Below are positions 44,259-52,855 of a stretch of 64,000 nucleotides of DNA, piece after piece. The first letter of the stretch is position 1; each line of letters starts with the position of its first letter. The DNA lies in the NCBI RefSeq assembly GCF_011604685.1, contig NZ_CP050063.1, forward strand, positions 8,834,243 through 8,898,242, read 5' to 3'. The notes beneath the pieces are model-generated. The model worked only from the letters and a program-made list of their open reading frames with translations, was not told the origin of the DNA and made no database searches. A program made the position numbers and the translations under genes. The stretch comes from Spirosoma aureum (GTDB taxonomy: Bacteria; Bacteroidota; Bacteroidia; Cytophagales; Spirosomataceae).

Positions 44259-45086
44259 ATGAAATCAAGTACGCAGTTTCGCACAATCGTGCTCTCTGAC
44301 ATTCATCTTGGCACCGCTGGATCGAAAGCTAAAGAGGCTACCGAATTTCTGCGAAATTACTCCTGTCAGAAGCTTATTCTCAATGGTGATATCATTGATG
44401 GCTGGCAACTGAAACAGTATGGTACCTGGAAAAAGAAACATACTGCTTTTTTTAAAACGGTTTTAAAGCAAATCGTTCACTACGATACAAAAGTCATTTA
44501 TCTACGCGGTAATCATGACGACTTTCTGGACCAGATAATGCCGCTTAAAGTGGGTAAGAATTTTTCGATACGCAAAGATTACACGCTCGCTTCCGGAACC
44601 AAAAAGTTTTACGTCACTCATGGTGATGTTTTTGACTCCATTACGTCGCAAATGAAATGGCTGGCTTATCTGGGCGATCTGGGCTATACATTTTTGCTTT
44701 GGGTCAATAAATTTTATAATCAATATCGCTCCTGGCGTGGCTTGCCGTATTACTCTCTTTCCCAACAGATTAAAGGACGAATTAAACAGGCTGTCAGCTA
44801 TATCTCCGATTACGAACAAAAACTCACCGAATTAGCTCGGGCCCGAAACTGCGATGGCATTATCTGCGGACACATTCACCAGCCAGCCATCCACAACTTC
44901 GATGGTATCATTTATATGAACTCCGGCGACTGGGTCGAATCCCTTAGCGCCCTCGTTGAAGATCACGATGGTAACTGGAGCTTACTCTACTACACGTCGG
45001 ATGTGGATGAAGACGAAGAAGAAAAGACTCTTACGAATGGCGCCAAAACAAGAATTGATCCAGTACTGAGTGTTCAGGCCGATTAA
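44259..45086 (+). CDS. LpxH-like metallophosphoesterase
   Basis: A 275-residue calcineurin-like phosphoesterase. The metal ligands are in VLSDIHLGTAG, LNGDIIDGW, LRGNHDD, VTHGD and ICGHIHQPAIH, in the order expected. Spacing and length resemble the UDP-2,3-diacylglucosamine hydrolase (LpxH) group of lipid A synthesis, although several Bacteroidota paralogues have no assigned substrate. It is followed after 10 bases by a glycosyltransferase, forming a two-gene unit that may act on a lipid-linked sugar (inference). Confidence 0.82.
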   Translation: MKSSTQFRTIVLSDIHLGTAGSKAKEATEFLRNYSCQKLILNGDIIDGWQLKQYGTWKKKHTAFFKTVLKQIVHYDTKVIYLRGNHDDFLDQIMPLKVGKNFSIRKDYTLASGTKKFYVTHGDVFDSITSQMKWLAYLGDLGYTFLLWVNKFYNQYRSWRGLPYYSLSQQIKGRIKQAVSYISDYEQKLTELARARNCDGIICGHIHQPAIHNFDGIIYMNSGDWVESLSALVEDHDGNWSLLYYTSDVDEDEEEKTLTNGAKTRIDPVLSVQAD

Positions 45087-45096
45087 CATCATACTC

Positions 45097-46242
45097 ATGC
45101 GCGTTTTATTTTTAGTACAGGGAGAAGGACGAGGCCATTTAACCCAGGCATTATCACTGGCACAGATCCTGAATATAGCCGGCCATGAAGTCATAGGAGC
45201 GCTCGTGGGCGTCACAGCCGAAAGAGGTGTTCCAGCGTTTTTTAGTGATAAATTTACGGCACCAATCACACCAATATTCAGTCCTGGGCTGGTTTATAAT
45301 GCGGGTACGAATGAACTCGAACCCGGTAAGACAACAATTCAGGCAATTCGGTATGCCCGCCCTTTCTGGCGTAGCCTAAAGCAGGTCCGGGATACGATTG
45401 AAACACAACGACCAGACGTAGTTGTCAATTTCTATGAAATGCTGGGAGGCTTAACCTATGCATTCCTTCGCCCCTCGGTGCCGATGATTTGTATTGCTCA
45501 TCAGTACTTCGCTTTCCATTCCAATTTTCAGCGGCCAAAAGGTCAGTGGTTCTACCGGCAGGCGTTCAAATTAAACACTCGACTAACCTGTTTCAGAGCG
45601 CATGAATTACTAGCGTTATCGTTCGATAAACAGGCCGATGAACCGAGCCAGCGTATTCGCGTTGTTCCGCCACTGCTCCGCCAGGAAATCACGGATATGA
45701 AGCCATCAACGGGCGATTTTTTATTGGCCTATGTAACACAGCCCGGTTTGAAAGTTGAACTGATGAAAGCACATCAGCAACATCCTGAAGTCAGGATGGA
45801 CGGCTTTCATTCGGGTGTGACCGTTCCTGACGAAGTGATTGATGATACATTAACCTACCATGCAATTGACGGAAAACGGTTTCTGGATTTTATGTCGCGC
45901 TGTAAGGCCATTGTGACAACAGCAGGTTTTGAGTCAGTATGTGAAGCGGCTTACCTGGGTAAGCCCGCACTTATGATTCCTCAACCAAATCATTTCGAGC
46001 AGTCCTGTAACGCAATCGATGGACAGCGGGCAGGTGTTGGCATTGCTTCTGACCGATTTGACCTCGACCAGTTATTAGATTATTTGCCCCGTTATGATGC
46101 TCAGGTCAGTGAGCGTTTTCGGGCGTGGCACGCGCAAGGCTATTTTCTATTTCTAGCGGCATTGAACCGGGCTATAGCACCTAAACGCAAATCGCACGGA
46201 GGGTTCTTCCGGACGCGGGTCAGGCATATTTTACGGTCATAA
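45097..46242 (+). CDS. GT28/MurG-like glycosyltransferase family protein
   Basis: A 381-residue GT-B-type protein. GEGRGHLTQALSLAQIL at the N-terminus is the typical first loop of MurG/UGT-like enzymes. The C-terminal donor site region reads IVTTAGFESVCEAAYLGKPALMIPQPNHFEQSCNA (in part), matching MJ1255-like transferases. ATG 45097 was chosen over a GTG nine codons upstream because the latter overlaps the preceding gene. Acceptor and donor are unknown. Confidence 0.82.
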   Translation: MRVLFLVQGEGRGHLTQALSLAQILNIAGHEVIGALVGVTAERGVPAFFSDKFTAPITPIFSPGLVYNAGTNELEPGKTTIQAIRYARPFWRSLKQVRDTIETQRPDVVVNFYEMLGGLTYAFLRPSVPMICIAHQYFAFHSNFQRPKGQWFYRQAFKLNTRLTCFRAHELLALSFDKQADEPSQRIRVVPPLLRQEITDMKPSTGDFLLAYVTQPGLKVELMKAHQQHPEVRMDGFHSGVTVPDEVIDDTLTYHAIDGKRFLDFMSRCKAIVTTAGFESVCEAAYLGKPALMIPQPNHFEQSCNAIDGQRAGVGIASDRFDLDQLLDYLPRYDAQVSERFRAWHAQGYFLFLAALNRAIAPKRKSHGGFFRTRVRHILRS

Positions 46243-46258
46243 CCGCTCATGCCTTATC

Positions 46259-46335
46259 AGGCCTTTCGCCAGGAGCCGTGCCACGGTTACTGCTACTAAT
46301 GTGATAACCATGGCACGGCTCCTGGCGAAAGGCCT
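46259..46335. terminator. 77-bp palindrome with 31-bp arms
   Basis: Arms 46259-46289 and 46305-46335 are inverse complements with one mismatch and a 15-base loop. They are unusually GC-rich and have no T tract. The element lies between convergent genes and reaches into the stop codon of the minus-strand epimerase gene (46334-46336). Confidence 0.8.
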
Positions 46336-47155
46336 ACTTATACAGAAATAACAAAGGGTCTGGATAAAGGAAGGGATATTCTATAGCGTTCAGCAATTTG
46401 TCCGGGCTGATAATTTTGTAATCGACCGGTTTTTCAGGCTCAACAAACGTTGGCAGATCATACCCAAAATCTGCGCAACTTTTGCGGTAGATTGCCTCGC
46501 GTGTAGGATGTATTGGAGCGACGGCGTTAAAAATCCCAGTGTTTTTTTGCAGAATTAACGCGTTTAAGATACCAACTGCATCGTCACGGTGCAGGTAATT
46601 AACCGGAACGGCCCCACTATCTACCGTTTTTCCGGCAATATATTTACCAGGAATTCGATCATAGCCCATCAATCCTCCACATCGGAGAATCGTTACGGAC
46701 CGATCTGGTTCAAGTTCCTGTACCAACAGTTCAGCCATAACTAAAGCTGGAGCCGACGATTGTTCGGGTTCTGTTACATCGGTTTCCGTGACAACCCGGT
46801 TCAACTCAGGGTAAACAGACGTTGAGCTTACATAAATAACATGGTTTATTGACGATTGCCGAATGCTATCCACCAGATAACGTATCTGCTTTGGGTGAAA
46901 GTCATCACCCATTCGTGCCGCCTTGGGCGGTATATCAATAAGGAGTGTATCTGCCTGCAGCAATGTGGAAAGGTTGCCAACTGGCTCAGGATTTAGCTGC
47001 AATTGACTCGCATCTATTCCTTTCCGGCGCAATAAAACTGCCTTTTCAGCAGATGTAGTGCTTCCTTTTACGCGGTGACCTGCACTTACCAGTCGCTCAG
47101 CCAGAGGCAACCCTATCCATCCACAGCCAATTATCGAAACCGTTTCCTGATTCAT
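46334..47155 (-). CDS. NAD(P)-dependent epimerase/dehydratase-like protein (YeeZ type)
   Basis: A 273-residue Rossmann protein. N-terminal VSIIGCGWIGLPLAERL binds the dinucleotide, VIYVSSTSVYP is the SDR Ser region, and the substrate part contains LLRCGGLMGYDRIPGKYI. The extended-SDR YxxxK pair is not clear, as in YeeZ-like members, so catalysis is uncertain. Its start overlaps the stop of the beta-barrel gene by one base, making it the fourth gene of the sigma-factor operon. Confidence 0.78.
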   Translation of the reverse strand: MNQETVSIIGCGWIGLPLAERLVSAGHRVKGSTTSAEKAVLLRRKGIDASQLQLNPEPVGNLSTLLQADTLLIDIPPKAARMGDDFHPKQIRYLVDSIRQSSINHVIYVSSTSVYPELNRVVTETDVTEPEQSSAPALVMAELLVQELEPDRSVTILRCGGLMGYDRIPGKYIAGKTVDSGAVPVNYLHRDDAVGILNALILQKNTGIFNAVAPIHPTREAIYRKSCADFGYDLPTFVEPEKPVDYKIISPDKLLNAIEYPFLYPDPLLFLYK

Positions 47156-48162
47156 TAAAACGTTATGCCAAAGCTCAATGTGCGCACGTCTGGACCTTTC
47201 CCTTCCTGGAAAACCGGATTTAGGTCATATTTAACAAATAGACTCGTGCGCACAATACCTATATGCCCAACTAAACCGTAGCGAAAATCATTCAGGTAAA
47301 AATTGGAATGTTCATGCTCTTTGTCGTTGCTCTGGCGCTTGATCTTTGTATAGCTATCCAGTCGGTAACCAATAAATCCACCCACACCCAGATGAAAAAC
47401 CTTACGACCTGATCCGTTATAGAAGCTTATACGGGGCACAACCGGCAGTTGCAGAGCAAAAGTTGTTAGCTTGCTTTTTTTCAGTTGCTCTGGATATTGG
47501 TTGAATTCAACCTGCGCTGTCCCCTTCTGAGCTACCACATTATTTTCAAACATATAGTTGTTCCAGGACGCTTCAAGCGCATAGTACAGGCTAAACTTTG
47601 CCCGCTTACCATTTATCAATGTTGGTCGCTGTGAAAAAGCAACGGCAAAGTACCGTGAACCCAACGGCTTTAACGAATATAAATCACTTGGGTAAGCAGC
47701 AACCGCAGACTGATTTAGAAACGTATTGAGGCCAATCTGAAAATCGATGCCCCGCGACCATGAGTTGATACCCCGCCTGACTGTCGACCGTTTATAATCC
47801 CGGCGATTTCGTAAGGAATCAGATTGGGTCGTATCGCTGGTATTTATTACAATCGATACGCCATCTTTCTTCTTCGTAACTACCAATACAGTATCCTTCA
47901 AATACCGACCACCGTCCTGAGAAATCGCCGTTTCTCCACCCGGCACAGAATCGAGCTTCATGCTCATCTCACGGACAATCTTATTAAGATCATAGCTGGA
48001 TAGTGCCTGTATTGAGGCTTTATCCGGCGCATAAATGACGAGTCGGGTACGGTTAGCAAACCGGATTACCAGCGAATCGGCCAGGTGTTCGGGGGCTGCC
48101 TGAACACTATACGATGCTATAAGTAAAATTGCCGAAGCAATCAGTCTCAGCATACTTTTCAT
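47155..48162 (-). CDS. outer-membrane beta-barrel protein of unknown function
   Basis: A 335-residue protein with a signal peptide (about 1-22, ending VQAAP), an N-terminal domain rich in polar beta segments (about 30-130), then a barrel-like region with alternating hydrophobic residues (FQIGLNTFLNQ, FSLYYALEASWNNYMF, VFHLGVGGFIGYRL, LFVKYDLNPVF) ending in Phe. It overlaps the anti-sigma-like gene by four bases and is therefore likely to be translationally coupled. It may be the envelope sensor or target of that sigma system (inference). Confidence 0.7.
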   Translation of the reverse strand: MKSMLRLIASAILLIASYSVQAAPEHLADSLVIRFANRTRLVIYAPDKASIQALSSYDLNKIVREMSMKLDSVPGGETAISQDGGRYLKDTVLVVTKKKDGVSIVINTSDTTQSDSLRNRRDYKRSTVRRGINSWSRGIDFQIGLNTFLNQSAVAAYPSDLYSLKPLGSRYFAVAFSQRPTLINGKRAKFSLYYALEASWNNYMFENNVVAQKGTAQVEFNQYPEQLKKSKLTTFALQLPVVPRISFYNGSGRKVFHLGVGGFIGYRLDSYTKIKRQSNDKEHEHSNFYLNDFRYGLVGHIGIVRTSLFVKYDLNPVFQEGKGPDVRTLSFGITF

Positions 48163-49094
48163 TGTTTCGCTGATTTATCTTTTTCAATACTATGTTTCAG
48201 ACCGCTATAGGCCCGGCCAAGCAGACCGCTTTCATTATCGCCATTATCACCTCTGGCAAAGACTTCACCCTGTTTAAACCGTTTTACCTGCTGCCACAGA
48301 TGGCCTGCTTTATTTTCCTTTTCAGGCTTATCATTGGTAGCTACCACCGCTTTCGCTTTCTCCTCTATAGCCGATTTTGCAGCCTCACGAGCCGCAACCA
48401 GTGCTTCAGGTTCAGCAATCGTAACGACCAGACCACGTTCTGACGTTGGTACTGTTTTTACAGCAGCGATGACTGGTTGATCGGTAAGCGTTGGCTGCGC
48501 TGATGCAACAGAACTTATCGTAACATTTTCTTCTTTCGCTTTATTGTCAACGGGTTTGACCTGCGCCAAAACTGATTCGTTTGTTGCTGTTTTCGCGATT
48601 TCAGCGTCGACTTTATCCGACATAACCTTACGGCTACTTTGAGCTTTCTCTACGCTGCTACTCTTAACAGAATGAGCTGCAAAGTGCTGCTCCGTATCGG
48701 TTGATTGACTCACCTTGTCAATCGTGGATGGCTCCTCTACAGTTGCATTAGGCATTGCCTTCTCCGAATGCCCGGCCTTTACGGGCATCGATTGCCTATT
48801 CTTACGTTCCTTAACTGGTTTATTCGTGGCAACTTCGGCCCCGCCTACTTTCGTTGCATTGCCTGATGGCCAATAAAGCCAGCCGAATAAGCATACCAAT
48901 AACAAACAGGCTGCAGCAGCCGTATAGCCATAAACAGCAGGATTTCGCCAGAATACGACTTTAGCTTCCGGCTTTTGTTGCCCCAACCGTGCCTGTAGCC
49001 GCGCAAAGCCATCAGAGCCAGGCGACAATGACATATTACCCAATTTACGGGCAAACAGGTCATCAATTGGAGGCTTTTCGGTATGTTTTTTCAT
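48159..49094 (-). CDS. single-pass membrane protein, probable anti-sigma factor
   Basis: A 311-residue protein. A cytoplasmic N-terminus (1-50) contains DDLFARKLGNMSLSPGSDGF, then one membrane helix at about 53-75, then a long low-complexity Ala/Val/Lys/Glu region in the periplasm and a C-terminal amphipathic segment. Start at ATG 49094, which overlaps the sigma-factor gene by 32 bases. A longer frame would run deep inside it. No zinc anti-sigma motif is visible. The call rests on the one-helix topology and the operon order sigma, anti-sigma, barrel. Confidence 0.6.
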   Translation of the reverse strand: MKKHTEKPPIDDLFARKLGNMSLSPGSDGFARLQARLGQQKPEAKVVFWRNPAVYGYTAAAACLLLVCLFGWLYWPSGNATKVGGAEVATNKPVKERKNRQSMPVKAGHSEKAMPNATVEEPSTIDKVSQSTDTEQHFAAHSVKSSSVEKAQSSRKVMSDKVDAEIAKTATNESVLAQVKPVDNKAKEENVTISSVASAQPTLTDQPVIAAVKTVPTSERGLVVTIAEPEALVAAREAAKSAIEEKAKAVVATNDKPEKENKAGHLWQQVKRFKQGEVFARGDNGDNESGLLGRAYSGLKHSIEKDKSAKQ

Positions 49095-49674
49095 AGTGTT
49101 CGGTCTGTCCCCGGCGTCCCGGTTCCTGTTCCAGTTTTCGTAAATTCGCTTGCAACATAGTTCGGGCACGGCTTAACTGTGATTTCGACGTTCCCTCCGA
49201 AATGCCTAGCATCTCGGCAATTTCAGCATGTGCATACCCTTCAATCGCATACAGGTTAAAAATTGTCCGGTAGCCATCGGGTAGTTGATTGACCATACGC
49301 AGCAATTCATTTTCATTGAGAGCCGTATCGGCCCACTCATAGTCAGGCTCGACGGTTACCTCTTCAATGGGTATCTCCTGTCGCCATTGTTTGTTCTTCC
49401 GAAGAAACATCAGCGATTCAGTCACCATGATTCGCCGAATCCAACCCTCGAAACTACCATCCTCCCGAAACTGGCTGATCTTTTCAAACACACGCATAAA
49501 CCCATCCAACATAACTTCTTCGGCGTCATCACGGTTAGCGCAGTAGCGTGTGCATACTGCCAGCATTTTACCCGCAAACCGTTCATAAACGACCTTGTGA
49601 GCACGGCCTTCGCCACGCTTCAAGGCAGCAATCAGCTGCGATTCGGTCGTAAAAAACGGTATAAGTCGGAGCAT
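49063..49674 (-). CDS. ECF-type RNA polymerase sigma factor
   Basis: A 203-residue sigma-70 family protein. Region 2 spans about 25-90 (YCANRDDAEEVMLDGFMRVFEK and FEGWIRRIMVTES), and region 4 spans about 125-185 (LPDGYRTIFNLYAIEGYAHAEIAEMLGISEGTSKSQLSRAR) with its helix-turn-helix. No region 3, as for ECF factors. First gene of a four-gene overlapping minus-strand operon. An upstream -7-like TATCTTGC on the same strand differs by one base from the consensus. Confidence 0.93.
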   Translation of the reverse strand: MLRLIPFFTTESQLIAALKRGEGRAHKVVYERFAGKMLAVCTRYCANRDDAEEVMLDGFMRVFEKISQFREDGSFEGWIRRIMVTESLMFLRKNKQWRQEIPIEEVTVEPDYEWADTALNENELLRMVNQLPDGYRTIFNLYAIEGYAHAEIAEMLGISEGTSKSQLSRARTMLQANLRKLEQEPGRRGQTEHYEKTYRKASN

Positions 49675-49740
49675 ATTTGTTTAGGTTCACTGGCAAGATG
49701 CAAGATAGTGTAGAGCAGGTTGCATGGCTACTAAAAAAAA

Positions 49741-49805
49741 TTAACAAAGAGGCACAAAACTTACAGTTTGAATTCCCTTCTGCAAGTTTTGTGCCTCTTT
49801 GTTAA
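49741..49805 (-). terminator. terminator of the cytochrome oxidase cluster
   Basis: Arms 49741-49765 and 49781-49805 (25 bases, one mismatch, 15-base loop). On the minus strand the hairpin is followed by eight U, so it ends the long respiratory transcript just before the sigma-factor operon. Confidence 0.9.
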
Positions 49806-49820
49806 TGCTAAAAACGCTTA

Positions 49821-50198
49821 TTATAGCCCTTTTACATATTTTATTCCCGCTACATAATGCAACCAGATAACGCGTGATATTCGGAAGTTGATCGGTGCAA
49901 TCAGCACCATAATCGGAGCCACAACTGCCGCGTAAACCCATCCTTCGGGATCACCGGCAAAATAGAATAGCATAAACCCAATGACTAAAGCAACTCCACC
50001 CGATATGGCGTAGCTTACATACATGGCTCCAATAAAATAACCCGGTTCAACTTCGTAGCGCAAGCCGCAGTGCGGACAATGCTCATACATCTCGTCGAAG
50101 CCTCTTGGCGAGTAGAAGGGTCTTTTAAAAATTTTCCCTTGTCTACATCTGGGACAAAGCCCGTTTAACGCGGCCTGTAATTTCGAGACGTCTTTCAT
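49821..50198 (-). CDS. DUF983 family membrane protein
   Basis: A 125-residue protein with a zinc-ribbon-like start (GLCPRCRQGKIF and EHCPHCGLRYE) and two membrane helices (about 57-80 and 85-105). DUF983 proteins are often found next to cytochrome oxidase genes in Bacteroidota and Alphaproteobacteria and may help in oxidase assembly. Start ATG 50198 overlaps the preceding gene by 56 bases. A longer frame would start even deeper inside that gene. Confidence 0.85.
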   Translation of the reverse strand: MKDVSKLQAALNGLCPRCRQGKIFKRPFYSPRGFDEMYEHCPHCGLRYEVEPGYFIGAMYVSYAISGGVALVIGFMLFYFAGDPEGWVYAAVVAPIMVLIAPINFRISRVIWLHYVAGIKYVKGL

Positions 50199-50424
50199 GC
50201 TCCCGTTTACTATTTCGATACCACAAGTAGCCGATTGACGCAACAATGAGGTAGGGAACCATTAACAGATATAAAATACCAAAATTCAACTCCGAAGCAA
50301 CGACACTACGGCCGTTGCTTACCGTGCTTTCGACCGTTCCACGACACATGGCACACTGTGCCATCAAATCTGGCGTAACAGCAACCAGAATAATCAGAAT
50401 TAACCACACTTTCCAACTTCTCAT
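50143..50424 (-). CDS. small exported/membrane protein of the oxidase cluster
   Basis: A 93-residue protein with an N-terminal hydrophobic signal (about 5-22), AQCAMCRGTVES with a CxxC pair right after it, a second membrane helix at about 47-68 (ILYLLMVPYLIVASIGYLW) and a basic tail. The CxxC in the periplasm suggests metal handling or thiol chemistry in oxidase assembly (inference). I do not recognise a named family, but the position between DUF420 and DUF983 genes supports it as real. Confidence 0.65.
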   Translation of the reverse strand: MRSWKVWLILIILVAVTPDLMAQCAMCRGTVESTVSNGRSVVASELNFGILYLLMVPYLIVASIGYLWYRNSKREHERRLEITGRVKRALSQM

Positions 50425-50437
50425 AGTCTTTTCCGAG

Positions 50438-50980
50438 TTAATGGATATAATACGGTTTAATCATAAGATAGACAACTACGCCTGTAATACTAACATACAG
50501 CCAGATTGGAAACGTATATTTTACAATCTGTTTATGCTTTTGGATTTGGCCGCTCAGCGCAAAATATACCGCCCGCAACACAAACCAGACGACCACGACT
50601 GACAGCACAATGTGAGATATCAGCAAAAAGTAGTACACTGGCCGTACCCATCCTTGTCCACCAAATGGCGTCGATTCGTTTGTTAAATGGTATAACACGT
50701 AGCTCACCAGAAATAATGAACCCAGTGTAAAGGCCGACAACATCGTACGTTTGTGGGCCTCAACGTTTTTTTGCCGAATAAAATATAGACCTACAAGCAG
50801 CAATACTGAGGTTATAGAGTTAATAATCCCGTTGATATGCGGTAAGTACGTTGTCCAATCGCCAAGATCAACCTTTTGGCGAATACCTAAAAGTACAGCT
50901 ACGGCAATCGGAATGGCTAACGATAAGATGTTAATAATCCGGTTGGCTTTTTGCTCCTGAAGAGGCTGCAGCGTTTCCAT
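50438..50980 (-). CDS. DUF420 family membrane protein
   Basis: A 180-residue protein with four to five membrane helices and the family's conserved His residues in YLPHINGIINS, NVEAHKRTMLSAF and LISHIVLSVV. DUF420 (CtaG/Cox assembly-associated) genes cluster with cytochrome oxidase in Bacteroidota and Firmicutes. The function is probably heme or copper-centre assembly, not proven. Confidence 0.88.
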   Translation of the reverse strand: METLQPLQEQKANRIINILSLAIPIAVAVLLGIRQKVDLGDWTTYLPHINGIINSITSVLLLVGLYFIRQKNVEAHKRTMLSAFTLGSLFLVSYVLYHLTNESTPFGGQGWVRPVYYFLLISHIVLSVVVVWFVLRAVYFALSGQIQKHKQIVKYTFPIWLYVSITGVVVYLMIKPYYIH

Positions 50981-50992
50981 AATAAAGAGAGG

Positions 50993-51703
50993 TTATTCTT
51001 TGCCGTAAATATCCAGCAATACGCGAATTTCAAGGACCATTCGGTCGACGTCTTCTTTGTCAGTTCCGTCATAAAATCCTCTGACAATGCCCTGTTTATC
51101 TACTAATACCAACTTTTGACTATGAATAAAAGTTTCGTCGGGTTTACCTTCTCTGACTCCTTTATCGACAGCCGGTAGATAGTAGCCATGCATTGCCAAA
51201 TCATAAATTTCAGTCTTACTTCCCGTTAAAAAATACCATCTACCTTGAATAGCTTCGTATTTACGAGCATACGCTTTAAGCTGTTCTGGGCGATCATGTT
51301 CCGGATCAACGGTATGCGATAAAAAGACGATGTCCGGATTATTGACGAAGATGTCCTGTACGCGGGTGAGCTGAGATGAAATCTTAGGGCAGATTGTCCC
51401 GCAACGCGTAAAGAAGAAGTCAGCAACGTAAATCTTGTCCTTTACAACAGATTGGTCCACAGTTTTTCCGTCCTGATCAATCAACTTGAATGGCGGAATG
51501 TGATTGTAGATCGTATCTACTATCTCACGCCCATCTGCCAGTTTTACCTTACCCATCAGGGGCTCTCCTTTGGCAGAATCTATTTTAGGCAGATAGCGAG
51601 GCAGGACGTAGTGGTTCTGGGTCCCAAACCGCAGGAATAAATACAGCAAAGCCGGGACCAGCAGCGTAGCAAGCAGGATCCCGGCTTTTCGAGTGGCCGT
51701 CAT
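50993..51703 (-). CDS. SCO1/SenC family copper chaperone
   Basis: A 236-residue thioredoxin-fold protein with one N-terminal membrane helix (about 9-26). The copper-binding CxxxC is in FFTRCGTICPKIS, and the distal His is in LSHTVDPEHD. It inserts copper into the CuA site of oxidase subunit II. The location just downstream of the subunit genes agrees. Confidence 0.93.
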   Translation of the reverse strand: MTATRKAGILLATLLVPALLYLFLRFGTQNHYVLPRYLPKIDSAKGEPLMGKVKLADGREIVDTIYNHIPPFKLIDQDGKTVDQSVVKDKIYVADFFFTRCGTICPKISSQLTRVQDIFVNNPDIVFLSHTVDPEHDRPEQLKAYARKYEAIQGRWYFLTGSKTEIYDLAMHGYYLPAVDKGVREGKPDETFIHSQKLVLVDKQGIVRGFYDGTDKEDVDRMVLEIRVLLDIYGKE

Positions 51704-51706
51704 AAC

Positions 51707-52030
51707 TTAACGCAATTCAAAAATTGAACCGCCTTCGGTCAATAATGCAATAAGCAACCAGATGATAAAAATCACAGGAATGACAATCGCCCAGATCAGG
51801 CTTTTCACTTCGTGTTTCAGGTGCATAAATTCGCCCACGATGTAGAACGCTTTGACGAGCGTCATCAAGACGAAAATAGACGTTCTGAAGCCACCAGCTT
51901 TCATAAAATAAGCCAATGTAAATTCAAATGCCGTGATAACGGAAAGAATGGTAAATGTGCGCCAGATAACACCTGTATTTGCTGGTGGGATTTCACCAAC
52001 CTCATGGGTTCCGTGTGAATGATCAGACAT
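51707..52030 (-). CDS. cytochrome c oxidase subunit IV-like protein
   Basis: A 107-residue protein with three membrane helices (about 25-45, 50-70, 78-98) and His-rich N-terminus (SDHSHGTHEVGE). It matches the prokaryotic subunit IV (caa3 type) by size, helices and the segment VGEFMHLKHEVKSLIWAIV. Adjacent to subunit III, three bases before the SCO1 gene. Confidence 0.85.
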   Translation of the reverse strand: MSDHSHGTHEVGEIPPANTGVIWRTFTILSVITAFEFTLAYFMKAGGFRTSIFVLMTLVKAFYIVGEFMHLKHEVKSLIWAIVIPVIFIIWLLIALLTEGGSIFELR

Positions 52031-52042
52031 GATAATAGATGA

Positions 52043-52840
52043 TTAGACCAGATAAAAGAAGGTGAAAACGAATACCCAAACCAGGTCGACAAAGTGCCAG
52101 TAAAGACCAACTTTTTCAACCATTTCGTAATGACCGCGACGATCATAAAGACCCGTTGCTGCCCGGTAGAAGATCAGAACATTCAGTACAACACCACTAA
52201 ATACGTGCGTTCCGTGGAAACCGGTAATAAAGAAAAACAGGTCGGCAAAAGCCGGAGGGCCGTATTGATTCTCAACCAGATTTGCGCCAAAAATTGTACG
52301 CTGGATAGTTTGTCCGTTAACAAGTTCGCTGATGGTCGTGCCCGTTTCGGTACCATGAATAAAGTGGCTCCATTCCCAGGCCTGACTCCCTAAAAAGGTC
52401 AGACCACCCAGAATTGTCCATAACATGTACTTTTCTACATCTGCGCGATCCATCCGGTGGCCCGCTTCAACAGCGAGTACCATTGTAACGCTACTGAAGA
52501 TGAGAATAAAGGTCATGATTCCGACAAAAATCAGCGGCAAATCAATTCCATGCAGAAACGGTACTGAGTTATAAACCTTTTCGGGGGTTGGCCAGTAAAG
52601 ATTCGAAAACTTGAAGACTTCCCCGTAAATGGCTGGGTCCCAGGCTGGGTAGCTATATCGAATCAGACCGTACGTTACCAGCAGGGCTGAGAACGTGAAC
52701 GTATCGGAAATCAGAAAGAACCACATCATCAGCTTGCCGTAGCTCACTTTCATCGGTTCAACTCCACCCATCCAGGTCTTTTTTTCGAATATTTGATCCG
52801 AGTCTGTAGTCAGGGTATCGTGGGTTACAGTAGCCGCCAT
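52043..52840 (-). CDS. coxC: cytochrome c oxidase subunit III (first copy)
   Basis: A 265-residue membrane protein with about five to six helices. The conserved subunit III C-terminal part is seen in GFHGTHVFSGVVLNVLIF and EKVGLYWHFVDLVWVFVFTFFYLV. It stabilises the catalytic subunit. A second, shorter subunit III gene lies 15 bases upstream in the same operon. Confidence 0.92.
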   Translation of the reverse strand: MAATVTHDTLTTDSDQIFEKKTWMGGVEPMKVSYGKLMMWFFLISDTFTFSALLVTYGLIRYSYPAWDPAIYGEVFKFSNLYWPTPEKVYNSVPFLHGIDLPLIFVGIMTFILIFSSVTMVLAVEAGHRMDRADVEKYMLWTILGGLTFLGSQAWEWSHFIHGTETGTTISELVNGQTIQRTIFGANLVENQYGPPAFADLFFFITGFHGTHVFSGVVLNVLIFYRAATGLYDRRGHYEMVEKVGLYWHFVDLVWVFVFTFFYLV

Positions 52841-52855
52841 GCGTCTAATAGATTA

